DNA from: Adiantum capillus-veneris
Taxonomy: Eukaryota; Streptophyta; Polypodiopsida; Polypodiales; Pteridaceae
Direction: 5' to 3'
Assembly (NCBI GenBank): GCA_014529385.2
Contig: CM043942.1
Span: 29,508,969-29,572,968 of the forward strand
DNA length: 64,000 bases
Shown here: in pieces, positions 44,252 to 59,774 of the stretch
Numbering within the stretch: the first letter of the stretch is position 1
Layout: every line of letters starts with the position of its first letter
Notes under the pieces: generated by a model
Databases searched by the model: none
Seen by the model: the letters and a program-made list of their open reading frames with translations, nothing else
What the model was told of the DNA's origin: nothing
Position numbers and translations under genes: made by a program

Positions 44252-44452
44252 GATGAGAGACCAAAGATCAGTTGCATAGTGATAACCATTGGTGCTTCTT
44301 TCACCATCCCCCACCATACACAGTACTGGTGCGCCTTGCTCTCTCTAACATCTGTTAGTGGCTCCTGCTGATGCCAGCCGTTGTTACTACCACAGGCTTT
44401 CTTCCAGATCAAGTGCAGCAAAATAGGCTTCTGAGATTCGATCAAGTCATCT

Positions 44453-45192
<740 letters not shown>

Positions 45193-45194
45193 TT

Positions 45195-46610
45195 TTCAAC
45201 TGTCATTTGATGGCTCTTCAATGCCCCCTCATAGCCGTTCGCCACTCAAGGCCTATTTGGTTTTGCTCAAGAATTTCAATAGCATCTCAACCTCCTCTGT
45301 TGTTGCATGGCGGGCTTGAAAAGAGCATGGAAGGAGTGAATCAAGACTGTATGGTGCATTGCAGGGCAGTACTCTACTGTCCTCGCTCGTGAACAACTCT
45401 TTATGGTGCAGGTACTGGAAGAGCTCTCGGTCAACCAATCAAACTTGGCTCAATACCCTTTAACTAACTGCAAGAGCTCTGCTTATAATTTAGATGCATG
45501 TGCGAGGTGCTGGAGAAGGTACTCAAGGTGAAACCCATAGTTTTTTTTTTTTTTTTGCTTGCCATATACTTGGGCTCTAGGGCACATCTTTCTCCTCCCA
45601 TACTCCCCTTCCATTGAAGGAGGTAAGCAAGAAGGTATGGGGCATTGTAGGGCACTACTCTATCTCCCCTATGATCAACTCTTTGTGGTCAAGGTACTGC
45701 AAGAAGCATAGCCCTAAGTGCTCGTCCACCTACCCCTCTTGTTGCTCCAAAGTAATGTTGTTGATCAGTCGAAGGAGGCGATGTAGGCAGTTGAGTAAGA
45801 GGAGAGGTGAAGGAGGTGAGGTATGTAGTGAGGTAGAGGAGGGGAGGAACCAAAGCAGAGGAGGGTGGGGGGAGTATCTCCAACTCACGTGAAAGCAAAG
45901 ACTATATTACTGAGAAAAATGCAAACACTCATTTGTTGAAGAGCAAGCTCAAACCTACAATGCTAGCACAATCTCAGCCTCCTTTGTTGGCCACATGGTG
46001 CACCAGCTCTTTATGGTGCAGCTACTGCAAGAGTTGTGGGTCAATCAATCAGACTTGGCTCAATATCCTTGAACTAACTACAAGAGCTCTACTTATGATC
46101 TAGATGCATGTGTGAAGTGCTAGACAAGGTGATCAAGGCAAAACCCATAGTATTTTGTTTTTTTTCTTGCCATATACTTAGGCTATGGGGCACATCTTTC
46201 GTCTACTTCCATCCTCCCCTTCCATCAAAGGAGGGAAGGAAGAAGGTATGGGGCATTGCAAGGCACTACTCTACCACCCCTTTGATTAGCTCTTTGTGGT
46301 GCGGTTACTGCAAGTAGCATAGCCCTAAGTGCTCGTCCACCTGCCCCTCTTGTTGCTCCCAAGTGAGGTTGTTGATCAGTCGGAGGAGATGATGTAGGGA
46401 GAAAGTGAAGAGGTGAAGGAGGCAAGGTGAAGGAGGCGAGGTATGCAGTGAGGCAGAAGAGGGAAGGAACCAAAGCAAAGGAGGTTTGGGGGAGTATCAC
46501 CATCTCACTTGAAAGCAAAAACTATATTACTGAGTATAGTGCAAGCACTCATTTGTTGAAGAGCAAGCTAGAACCTGCACTGCTAGTGCAATCAATGGAC
46601 CTGAGCACCA
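45195..46610. repeat. Two-copy tandem duplication of about 606 bp, plus a family member
   Basis: Sequence from about 45398 recurs from about 46004 with moderate divergence. Landmarks are CTTGGCTCAATA, AGCATAGCCCTAAGTGCTCG, TTGTTGATCAGTCG and TATATTACTGAG. The part at 45195-45330 also has a relative at 56530-56655 (ATTTCAATAGCATCT, GGCTTGAAAAG). No coding frame survives in both copies. Confidence 0.8.
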
Positions 46611-46646
46611 CCTTCACGAGCTTGTGCTACGAAACACACCAAAAAA

Positions 46647-48237
<1,591 letters not shown>

Positions 48238-49916
48238 AGCCCTATTTCAGTACAAAACAAGCAACTGTCCAAAAAGCCAGGTACAGTTAACCTTTCAGGC
48301 CTAGTCCAATGATCCGAATGAAACAGCCTGTTTAGTAAGAAGTCTAGACTACGAAGTCTACTGAAGTCTACATTAGCATGAAGCAAACAAGAATAAATCC
48401 AAATAAACTTCCCATGAATTAAATATATATAAAGTCGAGCCGATATAAACCCTAAAATTCAGCAATGAGCCTGCACTCACACATATAATCATCAAGTACA
48501 TCTTCTTTATCCGTAACCCTATTTCAGTACCATACCAAGATATGGTCAAGAAAGCCAGGTATAGTAACCTTTCGGACCTAGTCCAATGAGCCAAATGAAC
48601 GTGCCTAGTTAGTAAAAAGTTTAGACTATGGAGTCTAGTGAAACCTGCATTAGTATGAAGTAAACATGAAAATATCCATAATCCATGCGTAATAAACATC
48701 CCATCCAAAGTCGAGCTAATATACACTCTAAAATTCAACAATGAGCCTGCACAAACATAACCAGTAAGTGAATCTCTCTTTATCCCAATTACTCATCAGC
48801 ACATACCTAGTTATGCTATTTTAAGTCGCCAAAGGCTAGTATAATGTCACAACATTAGTACAAAATGAGTATAGAGTAAACCAATGTCATCAGTTGGACT
48901 GGACTTGCTTCCAAAGTAAACCAGTAAATGAAAGCTACCAAAGCAACCGGTCAGCATAGCAAGTATACCATAACAGCCTGGATTGTTAATCAACATATAT
49001 ACTACCACTTTCTAGATTGCATACCTTCGGATATAACTCAGTTAATCTACCCAGGTATGGGCCTCTATCCGTGGTCGATACATTCTACCAAAGCAACCGG
49101 TCAGCATAGCAAGTATACCATAACAGCCTGGATTGTTAATCAACATATATACTACCACTTTCTAGATTGCATACCTTCGGATATAACTCAGTTAATCTAC
49201 CCAGGTATGGGCCTCTATCCGTGGTCGATACATTCTACAGCCTCACTTCATGTCAATGAAAAAGTAAGGTCAAGGGTACACAGTTATGAGGGCTCATCCT
49301 TGCCTGCCTAAGATGAATAACTATTCTCTGACGCCAACTATCAAGCCAGTTTTCTCAAGTTTTCCAAATACAATGAACATCCATTGAGTTTGATATCCAA
49401 AGTCGATCTGATATAAATCCTAACCTTTAGCAATGAGCATGCACACACATATATAACCATCAAGTACATCACTCCTTATCCGTAACCCTATTTCAGTAAC
49501 ATAACAAGCTATGGTCCAGAAAGCCAGGTATAGTACCCTTTCAGACCTGGTCCAATGATCCAAATGAAGCTTCCTGGTTAGGAAGAAGTTTAGACTTTGG
49601 AGTCTACTGAAACCTGCATTAGTATGATGTAAACATGAAAATATCCATAATCCATGCTTAATGAACATCCCATCCAAATTCAAGCTAATATACACTCTAA
49701 AATTCAGCAATGAGCCTGCACAAACATAACTAGTAAGTAAATCTCTCCTTAACCCAATTTCTCACCCCGCACATACCTGGTTATACTGTTTCAAGTCTAC
49801 AAAGGTTAGTATAATGTCACATCATTAGTACTAAATGAGTATAGAGTAATTCAATGTCATTAGTTGGACTAGACTAGCTTCTAAAGTAAACCAGTAAATG
49901 AAAGCTACCAAAGCAA
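48238..49916. repeat. Segmental tandem repeats (about 280 bp and about 970 bp periods)
   Basis: A block marked by CCTATTTCAGTAC, AGCCAGGTA and TAGTCCAATGA recurs at about 48243, 48522 and 49487. A larger unit (48431-49401) is repeated from 49402 and continues, after the copia insertion, at 55423-55710. No gene is supported. Confidence 0.8.
48935..49234. repeat. Perfect tandem duplication of a 150-bp unit
   Basis: Copies 48935-49084 and 49085-49234 appear identical base for base, so the duplication is very recent. The diverged third copy is split by the copia element (49905-49916 and 55423-55567). Confidence 0.93.
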
Positions 49917-50579
49917 TGTTAGGAAATAAGACATAGCTATATATATAATTGAGTAGATTACTTAATGGGGAGAGACAGATGTCACACACAAAATATTATA
50001 GAGTAGAGAGAGAGAGAGAGAGAGAGAGTACACACGATATACGTGGTTCACCCAATGTGGGCTACGTCCACGGGAAAGCAGCCACTCAATGGCTTTAGTA
50101 CTTCAAAACAAGAAGTAGTTTACAAAGGGATTATACCCTTAATGGAGCTCCCGCCTTGCTTCACTCTCACCACCTCACACTCACCTTGTTGCATCAACTT
50201 CACACTCTAAAATGTGTGTAGAAATGGCCTCCTTTTATAGGCTAAAAGGGCTGCCGAGGCAGCCATGTGTAGCCGCCCTTGTACGAATAAGTCCAAATCC
50301 GACCCTCCAATCTGCCCATGTGTGGCTGCCCTTGGAGAAGACAAGTCCGCTTTTGAATTCGGCCACCGGCCACCGGCCACCGGCCATTGACTTCCGACCA
50401 CCGGCCACCGCAGCACGAAAGTGGTCGAAAAACAACCGTTGGTTTGGCTGTGAAAATTTTGGTTTCCGGTGAATGATTTTCCTTCACGCATGATGGTTTC
50501 TCCTCATAATGGGGGCCTTACAAATGTGCGCTTTTACCACAAAAATTTACAAAGGGTAAATCAGGCTCCATACTTAACA
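49917..50579 (-). repeat. 3' LTR of the copia element
   Basis: It is 663 bp long, TG...CA. It lacks a stretch of about 110 bp present in the other LTR (around 55195-55300, containing GGGGGCTTCCGCCCCC). A (GA)n run lies at about 50003-50028. Confidence 0.9.
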
Positions 50580-50593
50580 ATCTCCCACTTGGA
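50580..50593 (-). promoter_or_regulatory. Polypurine tract of the copia element
   Basis: The minus strand reads CCAAGTGGGAGAT directly before the 3' LTR, a common form of plus-strand primer in plant copia elements. Confidence 0.65.
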
Positions 50594-50639
50594 GACTGAT
50601 CTCCAAACCAAACCTGTGACTGCTTTCCATTCTGGCTTC

Positions 50640-52424
50640 TTATCCTTGAATGCCGATTGAAGATGAGCAAAAGCTCAACTTCTCCTTGTTGACCACCTTT
50701 GTAAATATGTCTGCAGGATTTTCACTTGTATGCACCTTTCCTAGCTTTAGCTGTCCCTCTTCCAAAAGAGTGCGTATGAAGTGATATCTCACCTCAATGT
50801 GCTTTGTCCTTGAATGAAAGGATGAGTTCTTCGCAAGATGGACAGCGCTTTGGCTATCACTGTACAAGACACAATTGTCTTGTTTGCATCCAAGCTCTTC
50901 TAAGAATCTGTGAAGCCACAGAATTTCTTTGCTTGCCTCCGTCATTGCTACATACTCTCCTTCCGTGGTAGAAAGTGAAACCACTTTCTATAGCTTTAAA
51001 TCCCAGCTTACAGTTGTGCCTCCAACCATGAACACATAGCCAGTAGTGCTCCTTCGAGTATCTTTGTCACCTGCCATATCTCCATCAGCATACCCTTCTA
51101 GAAAAATATCAGTTCCTCCAAAATACAAAGCATTTGTTGTTGTCCCTTTTAGATACCTAAGTATCCACTTCACAGCTTGCCAATGCTCTTTACCTGGGTT
51201 GTCCATGAACCTACTCACAACTCCCACTGCATGTGCAATGTTTGGCCTTGTCCAGACCATAGCATACATTAGAGAACCTACCGCTGCATCATATGGAACT
51301 TTAGACATATAGGCTATCTCCTCTAGTGTCTTTGGACACATATCCTTCGTTAGTTTAAAGTGACCAGCCAAAGGTGTAGAAACTGGTTTTGCATTTTGCA
51401 TTGCAAACCTTTCTAGTACCTTCTTCATGTAATCTTCTTGAGATAGCTTTATTGTCTTCTTCGTCCTGTCCCTTGATATTTTCATACCAAGTATCCTCTT
51501 TGCAGCACCTAAATCTTTCATTGAAAAAGATTTAGACAGCTCCTCTTTTAGGTCTTTGATGTCTTGCATGTTAGCACTTGCAATCAACATGTCATCAACA
51601 TACAACATTAGGATGATGAATTTCTCATCTCCCAAATTCCTCGTGTAGATGCAGTGATCCGAGTTGCATCTTGTGAATCCATGATCCAACATCCATCGAT
51701 CAAACTTCAAGTACCATTGTCTTGATGCTTGCTTTAAACCATACAAGCTCTTCTTTAATCTGCAAACCATTTTCTCTTTACCTTTTACTTCATACCCTTT
51801 TGGTTGAAGCATGTAGATTTCCTCCTCTAAGTCACCGTGAGGGAATGCCGTATTTACATCCATTTGCTCGAGATTTAGATCATGAGCAGCCACAAGGCTT
51901 AAGACAAGCCTAATTGAGTTCATTTTTACAACAGGAGAAAATATTTCATTGAAGTCAATACCTTTCTTTTCAGAAAACCCTTTTACCACAAGCCTAGACT
52001 TGTACCTTTTCTCCCCACCTTCTTCTTCCTTCAGCTTGTATACCCATTTGTTTTGAAGTGCCCGCTTACCTTTAGGCAACTCAACCAACTCCCATGTTTG
52101 GTTGCGATGTAGTGAGTCCATCTCCACTTGCATACTCTTCCTCCATACTTCTTTGGATTCATGTTGCATAGCTTCTTCGTATGATTTCGGCTCTCCAGAA
52201 TCTGAGATCAAGAGATGGTTGAAGGAAGGAAAAAGCCTTTCTGGAGGTCTAATTGCTCTTGTAGATCTTCGGGGAATAGGATGAGGCTCCTCATTTGGTT
52301 GACGTTGTTGCACATTGTCACCGTTTTTAGTCCTTGAGTCTTCACCATCCTCAAGCTCGATGTAATCATCACCTGTTTGCAGTCCTTGAGTCTTCACCGT
52401 CCTCAAGCTCCATGTACTCATCAC
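50640..52424 (-). pseudogene. Copia reverse transcriptase and RNase H
   Basis: RT and RNase H read from 52424 to 50988 (WRKSMQVEMDSLHRNQTWELV, KSRLVVKGF, LEQMDVNTAFPHGDLEEEIYM, SLYGLKQASRQWY, catalytic YVDD, GYADGDMAGD). A stop at about 50988 (after VSWDLKL) interrupts the join to the last part, 50984-50640 (LSTTEGEYVAMTEASKEILWLHRFL, YSDSQSAVHLAKN, RTKHIEVRYHFIR). All RT landmarks remain, so decay is recent or limited. Confidence 0.9.
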
Positions 52425-52499
52425 CTGTTTCTTTTGTTTGTTTTCTTTCCAAGAAATCTTTGTACATATTTTGTTCGTTAAAAATTACATCCCTACTCC

Positions 52500-53322
52500 T
52501 TAAGATTTTACCATCTTTAGGATTCCATAGGCGATACCCAAAGTCACCTTCTCCATAGCCAATGAAGAAACACTTTTGGACTTTGCATCTAGCTTTGATC
52601 TTAGGCTTCTATCTATGTGCATGAAAGCCTCACACCCAAACACTTTGAGAAATGCATAATTCACCGGTTTACCTGTCCATGCCTCTTCTGGAACTCCCCC
52701 ATCCAATGCCGTTGAGGGTGACCGATTGATTAAGTACACAGACGTACTTACAGCTTCCGCCCAAAGCTTAAGCGGTAGGCCTACATGTAGCCGCATGCTT
52801 TGTGCTCGCTCCATGATTGTCCTGTTCATCCTTTCCGAAATCCCATTTTGTTGAGGTGTCCTTGGGGTTGTCCTTTGCCTCCGAATGCCATTGCTAGCAC
52901 AAAAGCTTTCAAAATCTTGGCTGCAATATTCGCCTCCATTGTCGGATCTGGCATTTAACCTTGGTACCTGTTTCATTCTCCACAAAGGCTTTCCACCTTT
53001 CAGATATGGAAAATACATCGAATTTATTCTTCATGACATAAACCCATGTTTTTCTAGTCGCATCGTCTATAATTGTTACATAGTACAATGAGCCACCAAG
53101 TGATGGTGTACTTGCAGGACCCCAAACATCAGAATGAACCAGCTCAAGTTTTCTATTTTCTCTTTCATTTCCTGATTTTTGAAATTTTACCCTCTTTTGT
53201 ATACCATAAAGACAATCTTCACGGAACTTTAAGTCCACTTCTTTCAAACCTGGTAGAAGCTTCTTTGTTTGAAGGATTTGCATTCCTTTGGCACTCATAT
53301 GCCCAAGTCGATAGTGCCGCAC
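52500..53322 (-). pseudogene. Copia integrase with frameshifts
   Basis: The first part (53322-52909) holds the GAG-pre-integrase region (HYRLGHMSAKGMQIL) and the first catalytic aspartate (LVHSDVWGPA). A frameshift near 52950 passes to 53018-52500, with ARSDNGGEY, TPQQNGISERMNRTIMERAQSM and WAEAVSTSVYLINRSP. Near 52570 the frame is lost again, before the GYGEGDFGYRLW-like stretch (readable in another frame). Catalytic residues D, D and E are all recognisable. Confidence 0.85.
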
Positions 53323-53334
53323 CGCACTATCAAC

Positions 53335-54578
53335 TTATGTAGTCGCTACACAAGCTGAAGGTTGCGTGCTCATAGTATAGAAGAAAAGTGTACCGACCTT
53401 TTTTCCCTTGGAAACCACCAAAGATCCCTTTGAGATCTTCCACCGTTTGTTTCCGAATGCAATGTTGTGACCTTCATCGTCCAATTGTCCTATAGAGATC
53501 AAATTTTTCCGAAGAGAAGGAACATGCCTAACATCTTTAAGCTTCCATTCATTTCCGTTAGCAGTTTTGACAGAAACTGTACCTTTGCCGACAATCTCAC
53601 AAGCTTCATCATCTCCCAAGTATACATACCCAAAATTACCTTTGGTGTAGTCTTGGAAATGTTGCTTGTGTTGTGTCGCATGGAATGAAGCCCCTGAATC
53701 TACTATCCAGGAATTAGACACATTGTTTAATGAGAGAATTAGAGCATCTTGCTCTACTTTACCTGCCACATTGGCCTCCGATGTTGGCTTGTTGTCTTGA
53801 GACTGTATCTCCTTCTTCTTCTTGGACCAGCAATCCTTCTTGACGAGGCCCTTCTTGCCGCAGTTCCAACATTCAAGAACTGACTTTGTGCGTAACTTGC
53901 TCCGCGTTGAGCGATCACGACCCTTTTGGTTTTTGAACCTCTCCTTAGGCCTTCCTCTTGTTTCCACTGATAGTGCAGCACTTGATGATTCTCTTGTGCT
54001 TATCCTTCGCATTTCCTCGCTTAGGAGAACACCCACAACATCATCAAACTTAAGAGTATTTGTGCCAGAGATAGAATTACTTACAGCCATCACAAGGTTG
54101 TCCCAACTATCCGGTAGAGATGATAGTATAAGGAGAGCTCACACTTCGTCATCGAAATTGATTTTCACAGATCGAAGTTGACTTATGTTTGTGTTAAAGT
54201 CATTTAGGTGTTCTGCAACTGAACCATTCTCTGCCATCTTTAGATTGAACAAGCGCTTCATAAGAAATACCTTATTGGATGCCGATGGTTTCTCGTAGAA
54301 GTCGTCAAGTGACTTCATCAAGTCCTCCATGGTCTTCATCTTCGAAACATTGAAGGCCACCATTGACGCAAGCTTAACCAGATTGTTCCCAGTGCCTTTC
54401 GATCAAGGACAATCCATGCTTCATCTGCCATTGTTGCGGGCTTCTTCGCAAGACTGCCTAGTGGCAAATAGAGGTCCTTCTGGTAGAGATAGTCTTCAAT
54501 CTGCATCTTCCAATGTTGGTAGTTTTTGCCGTTGAACTTCTCAATCTTGAGCTTCCCTTCCTCCGCCATAACTCCCAC
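53335..54578 (-). pseudogene. Copia gag and protease with frameshift and stops
   Basis: Gag begins at about 54578 (EGKLKIEKFNGKNYQHWKMQ). A one-base frameshift near 54365 shifts it to 54363-54139 (SMKTMEDL-type helix, LFNLKMAENGSVAEHLNDFN). A TGA near 54139 separates this from 54093-53335. That last part has a damaged zinc knuckle, CWNCGKKGLVKKDC, in which leucine replaces the expected histidine, and then the protease motif IVDSGASFHAT. A TAA at about 53335 breaks the link to integrase. Confidence 0.85.
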
Positions 54579-54628
54579 TCAATTCAAGGAATCCTTTCCT
54601 TGAGATAATTTAGCTACGAGCAAACCTT

Positions 54629-54640
54629 GCTCTGATACCA
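54629..54640 (-). promoter_or_regulatory. Primer binding site matching initiator tRNA-Met
   Basis: The minus strand reads TGGTATCAGAGC two bases inside the LTR end, the standard primer site of plant copia elements. Confidence 0.92.
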
Positions 54641-54642
54641 GT

Positions 54643-55422
54643 TGTTAGGAAATAAGACGTAGCTAAATAGATAATTGAGTAGATTACTTAATGGAGAGAG
54701 ACAGATTTACATACACGAGATTATAGAGTAGAGAGAGAGAGAGAGTACACACAATATACGTGGTTCACCCAATGTGGGCTACGTCTACGGGAAAGCAGCC
54801 ACTCAATGGCTTTAGTACTTCAAACAAGAAGTAGTTTACAAAGGGATTATACCCTTAATGGAGCTCCCGCCTTGCTTCACTCTCACCACCTCACACTCAC
54901 CTTGTTGCATCAACTTCACACTCTAAAATGTGTGTAGAATAGGCCTCCTTTAATAGGCTAAAAGGGCTGCCCTCTCTTATGAGAGGCAGCCATGTGTAGC
55001 CGTCCTTGTGCGAATAAGTCCAAATCGGACCCTCCAATCCGCCCATGTGTGGCTGCCGTTGAGAAGACAAGTCCACTTTTGAATTCAGCCACCGACCATT
55101 GAATTCGGCCACAGGCCACCGGCCATTGACTTCCGACCACCGGCCACCGGCCAACCGACGGTTGTTTTGCGACCACTTTCCGGCCGCCGTTCAGCCATAA
55201 TATTCTGACAAAAAGGAATATTCCGGCGAGGGAAAAATAGTCTTGGGGGCTTCCGCCCCCGAGGCCCCTAAAGTTGCCCCTGATTCTTGGCCGTGAAAAT
55301 TTTGGTTTCCGGTGAGTGATATTCCTTCACACACAATGGCTTCTCCTCATAATGGGGGCCTTACAAATGTGCACTTTTACCACAAAAAATTACAAAGGGT
55401 AAATCAGGCTCCATACTTAACA
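54643..55422 (-). repeat. 5' LTR of the copia element
   Basis: It is 780 bp long, TG...CA, similar to 49917-50579 but with an extra stretch of about 110 bp near its promoter-distal half and a shorter GA run (54729-54745). The LTRs also differ by scattered substitutions, so the insertion is older than that of the gypsy element. Confidence 0.9.

Positions 55423-57546
<2,124 letters not shown>

Positions 57547-57641
<95 letters not shown>
57547..57641. repeat. (CT)n microsatellite, about 95 bp
   Basis: An uninterrupted CT run on the plus strand. Confidence 0.95.
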
Positions 57642-57643
<2 letters not shown>

Positions 57644-57805
57644 CCCACCTTTTCCATCTTCTATGGCCTCTTTGTCCCCACTCCTCACGGTCCAGCCTGC
57701 AACTCTCACGTTGCCCTGAGTTCTTGGCTCACACACACCGACCCTCCCATTTGCAGCCACCTGGCAAGCCTGAATAAGGATTGCCATAATATAGTAAAAT
57801 AGATG

Positions 57806-59762
57806 ATATATCTAAGCAAATATATCCTTGAATTCCTTGAGAAGCTCCTTGAGTACATATTCCTCAGTCTGTGTCAGATCTTGGGCAATGAAAACAGGTT
57901 TGGACTCCTCATCTCTACTAACTCTATTTCCTTAACTATCACAGGACCATCATAGACTTCATTACTTCCATTGATGGGTATTCTCTAGGCCTTTGTATAC
58001 ACAACCTTACGCAGATTTGAAATAATCAGGTGTAGGGTGTAAGTCTGTGGGGTCTTGTTGTTCTGTGGACTGTGATTTCTCTTTTGCTTCCTTTTGTTGT
58101 TGAACTAGCTCTTGATTTTGTCTTCTCCTTACAGTAAGGCTCAACTTTGGCTTCTTTGTAGCTTCTAGCTATGCGATGTCAATGGGTTGTGGAGTACACC
58201 ACATGATGCTTTGAAGGTATTTTCACCCCGATTATCTATCAGCTTCCGATGAGCATCACATGCCCCTATATAATTAAGCCATTTTTTTATAGATTTCCTT
58301 TCATTTATCCTGGCATGCACATTTGCTTGATATCGTCGCCTCTTATATCTCTCACTCCTCTTGTCTATTTTTTTATTACGACCTTCCTCTAGTGAAGATT
58401 CACTAGATGAATCGCTACTTGTGTCTTCTCCTCTCCCGAATAAATTGTCATCTAGGGTACCACTGGGCCTTGAATGGTTCGTCCCCACATTTGCACCAAG
58501 ATTCAACTCAGATTTTTCGTACTCAGAGTCAATTTCAATTGATGATTACAACTCCAAATCGCGTGGGTTATAATCTTTTGAGATGCTACTAGTTCCAATG
58601 TCAGTCAAGCCTTCATTTGGTAGGTCATCAGAAGCTATATGCATTGCTCCTATCATATTTAAAGGTACGAGTTGTGCCATTTCATCCCCCGCATGTGTTA
58701 CCCAGGTTGTCCCCTTATTTCCCCAAGTGTCTATGGTTGCTGCTAAGTGGACCCAATCCACACTGTCAGACTCAGTCATCCCAAGTAAAACATCCATATA
58801 AGGAGAATCTTCCTCAAATCAACATCAGTGTCTGTTTTGCACGTGTAACAATACTGCAATGGCTCCGAGTGAATTGTGGTGTCAGATCTATGATCAATTA
58901 TAAATGTGTTCCCTAGAGGATGTGCTCAACCAGTTACAAGATCAACTCCAATGATAGAGTCTTGGAACTGCAAGTAGACATGGTTTTTAGACTAGTCATG
59001 CACCATTTTTAATTCCCTCATGGAAGGACGTCCTAAGATCATCTTAGATGACATAGTGTGCTTGGAAAAATCCATAACAATGAAGGTATACCTTATTTTG
59101 TGTCCAAAGATCTTGATCTTGAGATCTTGTAGCATCCCAGTAGGTTTAACAATAGTCCCATTGGCCATCTTCACCACTATGTTTGTAGTCCCAAGGTGAG
59201 GTCTTCCTATAATTTCCCATCAATTTTTAGTTACAATGCTAACCCCAGTGCCACCATCAAGGATTCCCTTCACAGCTAATCCCTTGGTAGTGATTGGTAT
59301 GATTGCATTGCATTCATCACCTTCAAAGTATTGTCCCAACTTGTTAACAGGTATTTCAACAACAGAGTTCTCATCTAGGTTGGATTGTGGATCTAAGTGT
59401 TCCTCCTCTATTGGCACCTCCCTATAGCTCCATCCATCTATGCAAATTGTGGTAGCCCAACTTTTAGTTCTCCAAAGAGGAAAGCTCAAAGAGCTAAGAA
59501 TAGCTCGGGATCTCCAGATAGTTTAGACATGATAGTCGTTCTAACTTCTGAAGCCATGAAATCCATCAATTTGGCAATATTTAACAGCACCTTTTGGGCT
59601 GAGTCCCTTGATGTGGGGAAGATGGGATCTCCATTTCTTCGATAGGGTCAAGTAATCCCTCTGTGAACATTCTCTCCAACAAGAAGAGAGTACGCCCACT
59701 TTCCCATTACTTATAGCAAGTGGTCTACGGTCTTTGTGAGGCTCACTTTGTGTAGGGAACAT
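57806..59762 (-). pseudogene. Decayed gypsy protease and pol spacer, truncated before RT
   Basis: The protease N-terminal half lies at 59220-59489 (NKLGQYFEGDECN, GILDGGTGVSIVTK), with glycine in place of the catalytic-loop serine. Its C-terminal half is at 58992-59177 (MILGRPSMRELKMVHD). The spacer continues at 58546-58797 (DWVHLAATID, like EWTHILATLD in the large element) and 58165-58506 (acidic then basic). It ends with KPVFIAQDL and a stretch that aligns with the RT-proximal region of the large element (RPVYIATDL...DVFAW). Homology stops at about 57806, so RT, RNase H and integrase are lost. Several stops are present. Confidence 0.78.
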
Positions 59763-59774
59763 TGTGTCGATAAT

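Larger units (their letters stand above)
49917..55422 (-). mobile_element. Ty1/copia LTR retrotransposon, decayed
   Basis: The ends are TGTTAGGA...ACTTAACA, flanked by the 5-bp target duplication AGCAA (49912-49916 and 55423-55427). The empty site (AAAGCTACCAAAGCAACCGG) is preserved in the neighbouring repeat copy at 48931-48950. Gag and pol lie on the minus strand in copia order: gag, protease, integrase, RT, RNase H. The PBS matches initiator tRNA-Met. Several stops and frameshifts make it non-autonomous. Confidence 0.93.

Noticed and set aside
50207-50491. Frames with GGRWPVAGGR-type repeats in the copia LTRs
   Set aside because: They come from a short CCGGCCAC tandem repeat inside the LTR.
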